A DNA stretch of 64,000 nucleotides. It comes from Planctomycetes bacterium syqfu (GTDB lineage Bacteria > Planctomycetota > Phycisphaerae > Phycisphaerales > Phycisphaeraceae). A program made the position numbers and the translations under genes. The notes under the pieces were generated by a model that was not told where the DNA came from, ran no database searches, and saw nothing but the letters and a program-made list of their open reading frames with translations. The DNA is taken from the NCBI GenBank assembly GCA_020974905.1, contig CP087563.1:6200001-6264000 (forward strand), read 5' to 3'. Positions 49,113 to 57,943 of this stretch are shown one piece after another (the first letter of the stretch is position 1; each line of letters opens with the position of its first letter).

Positions 49113-51341
49113 TCAGGCTTGTGCGGGTTGTTGCGGCGTGATGCCTGCCACTTTTTCCACTTTCATCACATGGCCAATCAAATCCGAAAGCAGGCGACCG
49201 CGGTAGGTGAGGCATTTGTCCGAGACGGTTTCGGTCATCTCCATGGTGCTGCCAACATCCTTGGGGTCGGTGAGTCTGGGGACGATGGCTGCGCCGAGAT
49301 TGCCTTCGGGGTTGCCTGTAGCATGGGGGTCTTCACAGGTCATGAGCATTGTGCGCATACCACGCATGATCTTGGTTAAGTCCTGGGTTTGGTTGAGGAC
49401 TTTATTGATGTACATCTCGTCATTTTTGTATGTCTGAATCGACTCAAGCAACGCCAGACATTCCACACGCAGTTCGTTGAGTTGAATCATCCGATCATTC
49501 ACCGCGATGATGGCATGATACGCACGGAATTGTTTTTTACTGTCATGCCGCATGACATCGACGTTTTTCATTTTGTCCAATGCCGGGTGATGCAGCAGTT
49601 TCAGGGCGTTGAGAATGCGTTGGCTCTGGAGTTGGTTGAAAGGTTTGAGCGCGTTGGTGGCATCGTTTTTGGCGTTGGTGAGTTTACGCCGCCTTGCCAT
49701 GATCGCTTCCTTGGTATTGGATGTCAGGTTCACGATTTTCGGTGAATCGCGAATGCCGTATTCCTTGCGGATGAAGAATTGGCGGAGCTTGAGCAGGTCG
49801 GTGTAGACGTCGGTGATTTGCTCGTGCCACTGCTGCATGTCCGGGTTGTCATGGTATTGCTGTGCCTTGGCTGCGAGTTGTTTTTGCAAAGCGACCGCCT
49901 GTTTGACATCCGGGAGTTTGTCGGTGAGATGACCATCAAGTTTGATAGGCAGTAATACACTGTCACTTGTCCCCAGGAACGCTTCGCTTTTGGATTGGCT
50001 GTCCTGGAATTGTTTGTGTTCCTTTTGCAGATCATTGACATTGACAAGTTGGAGTTGGTTGTATTGCTCGCCGAAATTGTGATGCAGAGTATGCAGCGTG
50101 ACGCCGCGACAGAGTTTGTCAAAGTCGACAAACAAATCACTTGCTGGTTGTTTGAAATGGAAAATACCGGGGAATTTTGTTTTCTGGGCGGATTTGATTC
50201 GGCGTCGGTCAGCAGGATGCGTGCTGAAAAGACCAGCCCCCATATCCTGGACCATTTCCTTGATGCCGTTTTTTGCCTTGGCATCCAGTCGCTGGGCATG
50301 GTAGGCAATCAGCCCTGGGATGTTGTCGGGCGCCTGGTTTTCATGGGTGAACTGTCGCATGTGGTCGATGGCCAGTTGCTTGCCGAAGTTGATCCGATGC
50401 AGTTCGTAGACGGTTTGTTCAAAGGCCTTGGCGCCGGCGACGCTGGCTTCGTGGCGGTCTGCATCGTATTCCATCTGTCGCATGAGCATGCAGCTTGCGA
50501 TGTTGCCCACAAACATGAGTATCCAAAGGATGCGACGACTGATCCAGACCATCAGTCGGACAAACGCAACGGAGAGTACGAGCCAACCGGATTCACTGGC
50601 CTGCCCCAGTTCCACCAAAGCTTGATCCCACTTGTCCCGTTCGTAGACCACGCGGGCAAACCAGTGATTGATGGAACTGATGACGTAGCTCAGGCGCATG
50701 CCTGCACCTTGTGAGAAGTGACCGAATTCATGAGCGAGTATGCCTACGAAATGGTTCATCGACAGGCAGGAGACCAGGGGCAGGCCGATGGTCAGTTTCA
50801 GATCATTGCCAAAGAAACTGAGCATGCCTTTGCGGAAGGATGCGGATGCATTGACCTGCGTGTCTACGACAATCTCCCTAGGCACGGGAGCCTTGACCGC
50901 ATGACAGAGATTTTCCACCAGGCCGAACAACTTGGGCTGCTGCTCCGCGGTGACGGTGACAGGGATGTGTTCTTCAAGCTTGGGTGCGAAGAAGGGTTTG
51001 ATCATGAAAAACATCGACACCACACCACCGACAATCGGCAGGCAGTAGAGGATGAACATGAACACCGTCGCACGCGGACTGCGAATCTCCTGAAACATCA
51101 CCACGTCATTGACCGCATGCAGATACACCGCATAACCCAACAGGCCGATGAGTCCCAGGTAAATCACCGGCAAAACCAACATCACCAACACCACCAGCAA
51201 TTGCATGAGTCGGTAAAGAATCGGTGTCCGAACCCGGGGGACATCATTCTGCAAGGCAGCAATCCAGGCTTTGAGGCGCGCGTTGGGATCCTGCGCCCTG
51301 TTGGCAGACGGTGTCGGCTTGGGCGTCGCGATGGTTGTCAT
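49113..51341 (-). CDS. M48-family membrane metalloprotease
   Basis: 742 aa from ATG 51341, with GGGAGG five bases upstream; a longer frame to 51482 overlaps the kinase promoter region. Two membrane helices are near residues 45-80 (LLVVLVMLVLPVIYLGLIGL) and 100-130, then the zinc motif in NHFVGILAHEFGHFSQGAGM (HExxH), two more hydrophobic stretches (WLVLSVAFVRLMVWISRRIL), and the third ligand in MEYDADRHEASVAG (E and D of the M48 ExxxD motif). A long helical cytoplasmic tail of about 400 residues has no known domain. Related to HtpX/Ste24, which degrade or mature membrane proteins. Divergent from the Ser/Thr kinase gene. Confidence 0.85.
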   Translation of the reverse strand: MTTIATPKPTPSANRAQDPNARLKAWIAALQNDVPRVRTPILYRLMQLLVVLVMLVLPVIYLGLIGLLGYAVYLHAVNDVVMFQEIRSPRATVFMFILYCLPIVGGVVSMFFMIKPFFAPKLEEHIPVTVTAEQQPKLFGLVENLCHAVKAPVPREIVVDTQVNASASFRKGMLSFFGNDLKLTIGLPLVSCLSMNHFVGILAHEFGHFSQGAGMRLSYVISSINHWFARVVYERDKWDQALVELGQASESGWLVLSVAFVRLMVWISRRILWILMFVGNIASCMLMRQMEYDADRHEASVAGAKAFEQTVYELHRINFGKQLAIDHMRQFTHENQAPDNIPGLIAYHAQRLDAKAKNGIKEMVQDMGAGLFSTHPADRRRIKSAQKTKFPGIFHFKQPASDLFVDFDKLCRGVTLHTLHHNFGEQYNQLQLVNVNDLQKEHKQFQDSQSKSEAFLGTSDSVLLPIKLDGHLTDKLPDVKQAVALQKQLAAKAQQYHDNPDMQQWHEQITDVYTDLLKLRQFFIRKEYGIRDSPKIVNLTSNTKEAIMARRRKLTNAKNDATNALKPFNQLQSQRILNALKLLHHPALDKMKNVDVMRHDSKKQFRAYHAIIAVNDRMIQLNELRVECLALLESIQTYKNDEMYINKVLNQTQDLTKIMRGMRTMLMTCEDPHATGNPEGNLGAAIVPRLTDPKDVGSTMEMTETVSDKCLTYRGRLLSDLIGHVMKVEKVAGITPQQPAQA

Positions 51342-51490
51342 ATGGCCTCCCGGAAAGAGTGGTTGTGAACCTGAACAATTTACCTGATCACCCCACAATC
51401 GCACAACCCCAAAATCATGACAGACAAGGATGCGGAATTTCATGTGTTTGATCTTGCCAGTCATGGGGTATTCATGGTTCAATACACCCT

Positions 51491-53419
51491 ATGCATCCAG
51501 CGAAACTCGGTCCATATGACATTACGCGCAAGATCGGCGAAGGGGGGATGGGGGCGGTCTATCTCGGTGTCCATTCGGAAGATGGGCGCGAAGCTGCGAT
51601 CAAACTGCTTCCCGGGGAACTGGCTAAGCGGCCGGGCTTTCGTGAACGCTTTGAAGCTGAGATCGAATCCCTGCGCAAACTTGAACATCCAAACATCGTC
51701 CAGCTTTATGGCTATGGCGAAGAACTCAATCAGCTTTTTTATGTCATGGAATACGTCCCCGGCAGGAACCTGCAGGAGGAACTCGACTCGGGGCGACAGT
51801 TCGCCTGGACGCACGTGGTGAACATGGGCATTGGCCTTGCTGAAGCCCTGCGACATGCGCATCTGCATGGCATTATTCACCGTGATATCAAACCTGCCAA
51901 CATCATGACGCTCGAAGACGGCACGCCCAAACTCACGGACTTTGGCATCGCCCGACTGTATGGCGTGGAAGGCTTGACCATGGCAGGGGGCCCGCTGGGG
52001 ACCGCGCATTACATGGCGCCGGAGCAGGCATCGAGCAACAACAAGATCACCGAGCATGCGGACATCTACGCATTGGGCGCAACGTTTTACACGCTGCTTG
52101 CAGGGCGTCCGCCCTTTCAGGCTCAGTCGATGCTCCAGATTCTGGACATGCACAAACGCCAGCCGCCTTTGCCGGTGAACCAGGTTGCCCCGGATGTGCC
52201 CGAGGAATTGAGCGTGGTCATCAGCACGATGCTGGCCAAGAAACCCGAAGACCGCGTTGCCAGTGCGGCCATGCTCATCAAGTCTCTCAAGGCGGTGCGC
52301 GATGCCGTGGCGTTTCGTGAGAACACCATCAAGCCTGTAACACCCAAACCCACCCAACCCCGTGGGCAGCAGGACATCCGCACGCAGATTCTCGGCTCGA
52401 TGGATAAGGATTCACCAACGATCCGACTGGATGACGATCAGACCCTGGCAGGGAATATTGACCCCGACCAAACCCTTGCCACCAGCCTGCCGATCGATCA
52501 GGATGACGACCCCGATGCCACGCTTGTGAGTTCTGACAGTACCGCGATTTCACTGCAAACACAGGGCGATACGCAGATCGGGACAGATGATGATGAACAC
52601 GAACTAACTGAAGAAAAGAAACCTTCCGATCCGCCAAGTTCCATGTTCATCACCGCCGAGCAGGCTCGGCAAATGGACCGTGATCGTGAAGCGGAGGAGG
52701 CGCGCAGCCAGCCACGGACGATTCCTATTTTGAGTATCGCTCTGTTTCTCGTCGGCATCATTGCATCCGGTTTGATATGGCATTGGTCAAGACCGCTGGA
52801 CAAGGCAGAACTCTACAAACGCATCAACAAAATGGCGGACACTTCCGATGCCTACGAGCAATCCGTTTTGCTGGATTACATCGAGCAGTATCAAGCATTG
52901 GCCGCACAGGATGACCCAAACCTGGCGGAGATGGCGCAACTGAAAAATGATCTGGATGTGCAGGACCTGGAACGCAAACTCCGTCAACGGGCAAGGTACC
53001 GACTGAATAACAGTTCATCGTTGAGCATGATCGAACAGGTGTTACTCGATGCGATCCACTTGATTCCCGATGACCCGCAACTGGCAATGGATCGGTTGAC
53101 CGCCTTGCAGACGCTGTATGCGGACCCATCGATCAAACGCAGTAAACAGGAGCAACGGTTACTGGATGTCGCAGACCTGCTCAAGAACCGTGCACAACAG
53201 ACATTGCTCAGCTATCAGACCACGCGCCTTAAAGCCATTGATCAGCAGTTGGAACGAGCCCGCCAGTTCCTTGAGACCAACCCGACCCGTTCGATGCAGG
53301 TTGCCCAGGCAGTCATCACGCTCTACAGCCAACAGGTATGGGCCAGGCAGCAAATCACCGAAGCACAGGCCATCATCCAGCAGGCTCAGACAAAGATCAA
53401 TGCTCCGCAGGGCAATTGA
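51491..53419 (+). CDS. Hanks-type Ser/Thr protein kinase (PknB-like) with membrane anchor
   Basis: 642 aa. The kinase domain at about 9-275 has the glycine loop IGEGGMGAVYLG (16-26), catalytic K38, HRDIKPAN with D132, DFG at D150-G152 and the GTAHYMAPEQ activation segment. A linker of about 130 residues follows that is acidic and repeats D-x-x-T-L (DDDQTLAG, DPDQTLAT, DPDATLVS). One membrane helix (ILSIALFLVGIIASGLIWHW) is near 412-432, then a helical C-terminal region of about 200 residues outside the membrane. The linker threonines look like phospho-sites readable by FHA domains. No strong ribosome-binding site precedes ATG 51491. Confidence 0.93.
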   Translation: MHPAKLGPYDITRKIGEGGMGAVYLGVHSEDGREAAIKLLPGELAKRPGFRERFEAEIESLRKLEHPNIVQLYGYGEELNQLFYVMEYVPGRNLQEELDSGRQFAWTHVVNMGIGLAEALRHAHLHGIIHRDIKPANIMTLEDGTPKLTDFGIARLYGVEGLTMAGGPLGTAHYMAPEQASSNNKITEHADIYALGATFYTLLAGRPPFQAQSMLQILDMHKRQPPLPVNQVAPDVPEELSVVISTMLAKKPEDRVASAAMLIKSLKAVRDAVAFRENTIKPVTPKPTQPRGQQDIRTQILGSMDKDSPTIRLDDDQTLAGNIDPDQTLATSLPIDQDDDPDATLVSSDSTAISLQTQGDTQIGTDDDEHELTEEKKPSDPPSSMFITAEQARQMDRDREAEEARSQPRTIPILSIALFLVGIIASGLIWHWSRPLDKAELYKRINKMADTSDAYEQSVLLDYIEQYQALAAQDDPNLAEMAQLKNDLDVQDLERKLRQRARYRLNNSSSLSMIEQVLLDAIHLIPDDPQLAMDRLTALQTLYADPSIKRSKQEQRLLDVADLLKNRAQQTLLSYQTTRLKAIDQQLERARQFLETNPTRSMQVAQAVITLYSQQVWARQQITEAQAIIQQAQTKINAPQGN

Positions 53420-53475
53420 CCGATGACCCTACACAACGCGACAAATAAAAGTCTCCAGTTGAAAGGCCTTGCTTC

Positions 53476-54246
53476 ATGCACGTGATGATCTCATATCCCA
53501 AGTCCGGCCGAACGTGGGTCCGGTTTATGGTCAACCGCTATCTCATTGAGCGTCTCAAAACACCGACCGATGACGTGGTGGCCGTGGAAAAGTCACTTGA
53601 AAATACCCCTAATCACGTGCTCTGGACGCACTTCAATGGCGCAATGCTCTTCCAGAAACCGTATTGGGATATGGGTTTTGACTATAACCAACTCAAGGCC
53701 TTCCCCTGTGTGTTGCTGGCGCGAAATTTCTATGGCACGATTGCCTCTGCCTACTATCACGGCAGGCTTCGCAAGAACATCTTCACCCACGAACCAAAGG
53801 AATTCCTACGTTGCCCGCGCTACGGCATCGTCAAACTCATCAGCTTCTACAACCAGATCGATGAGATCAAAAACGTCTGTGGCAGCTTCACCGCATTCCG
53901 CTATGAAACACTGCAGAAAGACCCACGCAGCATCTTTGTCCAGATTCTCCAATCGTTGGGCCAACCCATTGATGATGCGATTGTGGATCAGGTGATTGAG
54001 GAAGGCAAACTTGCCAACATGCAGGTCACCGCTGCTGAACCCCGCTATGCAGGTACATGGTTGGGCGAAGTGAATCCCAATGCGGATATGAATGAAAATG
54101 TCACCGTGGGCAACAACAAGAAGTATCACCAACTCTTTGATGCAGAAGACTTGGATTACATCGACAAGATGATCGATGCGTTATTGGTGAATAAGGATGC
54201 CGACTATCTGGAAGGTTGTTTAACCCCGCCACCGATTAAGAAGTGA
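53476..54246 (+). CDS. Sulfotransferase-family protein
   Basis: 256 aa. The N-terminus ISYPKSGRTWVRFMVNRYL is the PAPS 5'-phosphosulfate loop of sulfotransferases. The 3'-phosphate region reads LLARNFYGTIASAYYHGRLR (in place of RDPRDxxxSxYxH), followed by FTAFRYETLQKDP. Enzymes of this fold transfer sulfate from PAPS to carbohydrates or small alcohols. Planctomycetes carry many, linked to sulfated exopolysaccharides. The acceptor is unknown. It is 56 bp after the kinase gene and could be co-transcribed. The PAP by-product could be handled by the HAL2-like enzyme at 44.5 kb. Confidence 0.85.
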   Translation: MHVMISYPKSGRTWVRFMVNRYLIERLKTPTDDVVAVEKSLENTPNHVLWTHFNGAMLFQKPYWDMGFDYNQLKAFPCVLLARNFYGTIASAYYHGRLRKNIFTHEPKEFLRCPRYGIVKLISFYNQIDEIKNVCGSFTAFRYETLQKDPRSIFVQILQSLGQPIDDAIVDQVIEEGKLANMQVTAAEPRYAGTWLGEVNPNADMNENVTVGNNKKYHQLFDAEDLDYIDKMIDALLVNKDADYLEGCLTPPPIKK

Positions 54247-54262
54247 ACCACACACACACCAT

Positions 54263-54357
54263 AAGTCGCCAGATGAGATCGCTGATCGAATCTGACGGGT
54301 CTCCCAACACAAAACGATCAACCGATTTGTCAGATTCGCAAGCTCATCTGGCGGCTT
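54263..54357. repeat. 95-bp imperfect palindrome
   Basis: AAGTCGCCAGATGAG (54263-54277) pairs with CTCATCTGGCGGCTT (54343-54357), one G-T pair. GAATCTGAC (54288-54296) pairs with GTCAGATTC (54329-54337). It sits between a stop codon and a terminator; no ORF. Confidence 0.6.
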
Positions 54358-54373
54358 GAGGTTCAATGACAAA

Positions 54374-54409
54374 TAAAAAACGACGCGGTTGAAGACGCGT
54401 CGTTTTTTT
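54374..54409. terminator. Bidirectional rho-independent terminator
   Basis: ACGACGCG (54380-54387) pairs with CGCGTCGT (54396-54403), loop GTTGAAGA, with seven Ts on the right and an A-run on the left. Serves the convergent sulfotransferase and lipoprotein genes. Confidence 0.9.
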
Positions 54410-54429
54410 CACTTGTTGTTGATGTTGAA

Positions 54430-54633
54430 TCAGAACAAACCCCAGAGGTTTGACCAATCCTTCTTTTTCTTCTGCGGTCGCTGCACGGTCATGTCCGGCG
54501 TCTTGACCTGCTCGGTCATGTGAAACTCATCGACGGTGTAGGACGTCGGCTCGTTGACCACTTCCTTGTAGCATCCGCCGCAAAGAAGTGTCGCAACAAA
54601 CAAGATCATGATATTGCGTTTGATATGTTTCAT
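54430..54633 (-). CDS. Small predicted lipoprotein
   Basis: 67 aa. A basic start (MKHIKRN) is followed by a hydrophobic helix (IMILFVATLLCGGC) ending in a cysteine. The site (C-G-G-C) is a loose lipobox, since position -3 is Cys where Leu is usual. The mature part is short and polar, with a lysine cluster (RPQKKKKDWSNLWGLF). Function unknown. It lies 62 bp downstream of the leuS stop on the same strand, so it may be read from leuS. The terminator at 54374-54409 ends it. Confidence 0.65.
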   Translation of the reverse strand: MKHIKRNIMILFVATLLCGGCYKEVVNEPTSYTVDEFHMTEQVKTPDMTVQRPQKKKKDWSNLWGLF

Positions 54634-54695
54634 GGCACATTCCGATCTATCTCAGACACCAAGCATGGCATGCGTTTGAAAACTCTTCCGGGGCA

Positions 54696-57599
54696 TTAAT
54701 TCGCCACGATATTGACCATGCGTCCCTTGATGACGATGACCTTGCGGACGGTCTTGCCTTGCAGACTCGCAGCGATGCGTTCGTCTTCCTGGGCGATTTT
54801 CCCCATGGTATCATCGTCAGCGTCGGCGGGGACCATGACCTTGCCACGGACTTTGCCGTTGACCTGCACGGGCAGTTCGATCTCGTTTTCGACCAGCATG
54901 GCTTCGTCATACGCAGGCCACGGTGCACGGGCCAGCGATTCGGTGTGACCCATGCGTTTCCAGAGTTCTTCGCACAGATGCGGGGCGATGGGGCTGAGCA
55001 TCAACACGAAATTCTCAGCGACTTCGCGGGGTAGATGCTTGCCTTTACCTTCCTTGACCAACGCGTTGTTCAGTTCAATCATCGCAGCGATGGCGGTGTT
55101 ATAACTCATGCGTTCCATGTCATCGGTGACGCGCTTGATGGTCTTGTGTAACAACTTCTTCATTGCTTCGGGTGCAGCCTCGTCGGTGACCAGCAATTCG
55201 CCGGTGTATTCATCAATGAAGTTACGCCAGACGCGTTGCAGGAATCGGAACGGCCCAGCAATGTCGCGGGTGTTCCAGATTTTGGACTGATCCAGCGGCC
55301 CCATGTACATCTCGTAAACACGCATGGTATCGCAGCCATATTCGTCGCAGACTTCGTCGGGGGTGACCGCGTTTTTCAGGCTCTTACCCATCTTGCCGAA
55401 TTCGCGTTTGACTTCTTTACCTTCGAGGAAGAACTTGCCATCCTTCTCCTCGACCTTGGAAGCTTCGACATAAATGCCGCGTTCATCGGTGTAGGCATAG
55501 GCCTGGATGTAACCCTGGTTAAACAGCTTGCCGAAGGGCTCGGGCGTGCTGACATAACCCAGGTCGAACAAGACCTTGTGCCAGAAGCGAGCGTAAAGCA
55601 GGTGAAGCACAGCATGCTCCGCGCCGCCGACATACAGATCAACACCACCGTTGTGGTATCCGCCGGACTTTTTCTTGCTCTTCATCCAATACTGTTCGGC
55701 TTCGGGTGAGGCGAAGGCTTCGGTGTTCTTCGGATCAAGGAAACGCAGGAAGTACCAGCAGCTACCGGCCCACTGGGGCATGGAGTTGGTTTCGCGCGTG
55801 TAGACCTGACCGTCCATTTGAACCTTCAGCCACTCTTCACCGGCTCGACCCAACGGCGGCTGCGGTGCTGCATCCGGATCATTGCTGGCAGTCGGCTTGA
55901 AGTCTTCCATGTGCGGATGCTCAACCGGCAAATCACTTTCAGCAACCGCGCGAATCGAACCATCTTCGCCATGCAGAATCGGGAACGGTTCCCCCCAGTA
56001 ACGCTGACGGCTGAATAACCAATCGCGCAGTTTGTACTGGACTTTGAACTGGCCGAGTCCCTTGTCAGCCAGCCATTGGGTGATGAGCTTTTTCGCTTCG
56101 TCGGTGGACTTTTCATCGAGCGTGATTTCATCATTGCCCGAGTTGATGGCTGTGCCTTTACCATGGAAGCATTCACCGAAAACGCCCGGGTTTTGCAGGT
56201 ATTTTTCGACCAGTGCTTCGGAACCTTCCGCTGATTCATCAAGCTCCACACCGTTTGCTTTGGCCTGTGCGTCAAGCCAATCAATGTCGGGGAGGACGAC
56301 GGGGATGATGGGAATATTAAAGGCGTTGGCAAAGGCGAAGTCACGTTCGTCATGGGCGGGGACCGCCATGATCGCGCCCGTGCCGTAGCCCATCATCACG
56401 TAGTCGGCAATCCAGATCGGCGTCTTCTTGCCGTTGACCGGGTTGATGGCATAGGCGCCGGTGAACACACCGGACTTCTCTTTGGTCTCTGCCATACGAT
56501 CCACATCGCTGCGGGCTTCTGCTGCCTTTTGATACTCCGCGACTGCTGCCTTGTGTTCGGCGGTGGTGATCTCATCAACCAACGGGTGTTCGGGAGCAAG
56601 GACCATGTACGTCGCACCAAAGAGCGTGTCAGGGCGCGTGGTAAAGACGCGGAGCGTTTCTTCGCTGCCGTCGATATTGAAGTCGACCAGCGCGCCTTCG
56701 GATCGGCCGATCCAGTTGCGTTGCATGATCTTGATCGGTTCAGGCCAGTCCACGCCATCAAGGTCCGCTGCCAGACGTTCAGCATAGGACGTGATGCGCA
56801 ACATCCACTGCTTGAGCGGGCGTTTGAACACCGGGTGATTGCCACGCTCGGACTTACCTTCGTTTGTCACTTCCTCATTGGCAAGCACCGTCCCCAGTGC
56901 AGGGCACCAGTTGACGGGGACTTCTTCGAGGAACGCAAGACGGTTAAAGTCGATGAAGCTGCGTTGATCTTCCGGGCTCAGTTCATGCCACTTGATCGCG
57001 CCCACCGGATCACCTTCCAGACCCGCAAGGCCCTGGGCTTCAGCCAGTTTGAGTTCGCCATTGACATCGACGTAGGCTTCCTCGTTTTCGAGCATCGCAA
57101 CGAGTTCACCAATCGGGCGTGCCTTTTGCTGGGTGGGGTCAAACCAACTGTTAAATAACTGCAGGAAGATCCACTGTGTCCACTTGTAGTAGTCCACGTC
57201 GGTGGTCGACACGCAGCGGTCCCAGTCATAGCTCAAACCAAGCTGCTTAAGCTGCCGGACCATGTTGGCAATGTTCTGCTCGGTGGTCACACGCGGGTGA
57301 ACACCATGCTCGACCGCAAACTGCTCTGCCGGCAAACCAAAGGCATCAAAGCCCATCGGATGCAGCACGTTGTAACCCTGCATGCGCTTGTATCGGCTGA
57401 CGATGTCGGTGGCAATGTAGCCCAGGGGGTGTCCCACATGAAGCCCCACGCCCGAGGGATAGGGGAACATGTCCAAGACGTAATACTTGGGCTGATCAGG
57501 GTTAAAGCCCTCATCACCGGGGTTCAGCGCCTTGAAAGTCTTGTTGGCTTCCCAGTAACTCTGCCACTGCGGTTCAATCGTCTGCGGTTTGTATTGCAT
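54696..57599 (-). CDS. leuS: Leucyl-tRNA synthetase
   Basis: 967 aa from ATG 57599 (MQYKPQTIEPQWQSYWEANK), the normal start of bacterial LeuRS; a frame from 57632 adds 11 unlikely residues. HIGH is in MFPYPSGVGLHVGHPLGYIA. The KMSKS loop is FGKMGKSLKNAVTPDEVCDE, so its third residue is Gly, as in some bacteria. The CP1 editing domain (TRPDTLFGATYMVLAPEHPL, GAIMAVPAHDERDFAFANAF) is complete with its catalytic Asp. The C-terminal domain ends TVRKVIVIKGRMVNIVAN. Slightly longer than the roughly 860-aa E. coli enzyme because of insertions around 170-230 and before KMSKS. Confidence 0.97.
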   Translation of the reverse strand: MQYKPQTIEPQWQSYWEANKTFKALNPGDEGFNPDQPKYYVLDMFPYPSGVGLHVGHPLGYIATDIVSRYKRMQGYNVLHPMGFDAFGLPAEQFAVEHGVHPRVTTEQNIANMVRQLKQLGLSYDWDRCVSTTDVDYYKWTQWIFLQLFNSWFDPTQQKARPIGELVAMLENEEAYVDVNGELKLAEAQGLAGLEGDPVGAIKWHELSPEDQRSFIDFNRLAFLEEVPVNWCPALGTVLANEEVTNEGKSERGNHPVFKRPLKQWMLRITSYAERLAADLDGVDWPEPIKIMQRNWIGRSEGALVDFNIDGSEETLRVFTTRPDTLFGATYMVLAPEHPLVDEITTAEHKAAVAEYQKAAEARSDVDRMAETKEKSGVFTGAYAINPVNGKKTPIWIADYVMMGYGTGAIMAVPAHDERDFAFANAFNIPIIPVVLPDIDWLDAQAKANGVELDESAEGSEALVEKYLQNPGVFGECFHGKGTAINSGNDEITLDEKSTDEAKKLITQWLADKGLGQFKVQYKLRDWLFSRQRYWGEPFPILHGEDGSIRAVAESDLPVEHPHMEDFKPTASNDPDAAPQPPLGRAGEEWLKVQMDGQVYTRETNSMPQWAGSCWYFLRFLDPKNTEAFASPEAEQYWMKSKKKSGGYHNGGVDLYVGGAEHAVLHLLYARFWHKVLFDLGYVSTPEPFGKLFNQGYIQAYAYTDERGIYVEASKVEEKDGKFFLEGKEVKREFGKMGKSLKNAVTPDEVCDEYGCDTMRVYEMYMGPLDQSKIWNTRDIAGPFRFLQRVWRNFIDEYTGELLVTDEAAPEAMKKLLHKTIKRVTDDMERMSYNTAIAAMIELNNALVKEGKGKHLPREVAENFVLMLSPIAPHLCEELWKRMGHTESLARAPWPAYDEAMLVENEIELPVQVNGKVRGKVMVPADADDDTMGKIAQEDERIAASLQGKTVRKVIVIKGRMVNIVAN

Positions 57600-57722
57600 A
57601 TCGTTTTTTCTGTCTCGTGCGTCAAAAATCAAGTTTGCGAAACTGATATTGTGATTGCCAACCGACAGTTAAGCAAGCGGGGGAGGGGATTTGAAATTTT
57701 CTGGTGGTTGTTGGGTTTGATT

Positions 57723-57836
57723 TTAAACGCGAAGGCACGAAGGACACGAAGGTCGCGAAGAAATGCAAATAAAATGATTTGATTCATTCTCTGTCTTGTC
57801 TTCGTGTCCTTCGCGACCTTCGTGTCTTCGCGTTAA
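57723..57836. repeat. MITE-like palindrome with GAAGGACAC tandem arms
   Basis: The left arm (57723-57760) consists of repeats of about nine bases (AACGCGAAGGCACGAAGG...). The right arm (57800-57836) is its near complement (...CTTCGTGTCTTCGCGTTAA), with two inner units swapped in order. It lies between the divergent leuS and dnaB. The remaining 57600-57722 and 57837-57943 hold no ORF. Confidence 0.7.
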
Positions 57837-57943
57837 TGAATTCGTGGCAAAAAATACGGTGAACGTTGAATGGCTGTGGATAAGCTGACGATTTGTAGAA
57901 TCCGCTAAAAAATGGGCGGCTGATCGTGTATCCTGTGCGTTCC

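Noticed and set aside
54247-54262. CACACACACACC tract as a microsatellite.
   Set aside because: Only about six repeat units; not notable by itself.
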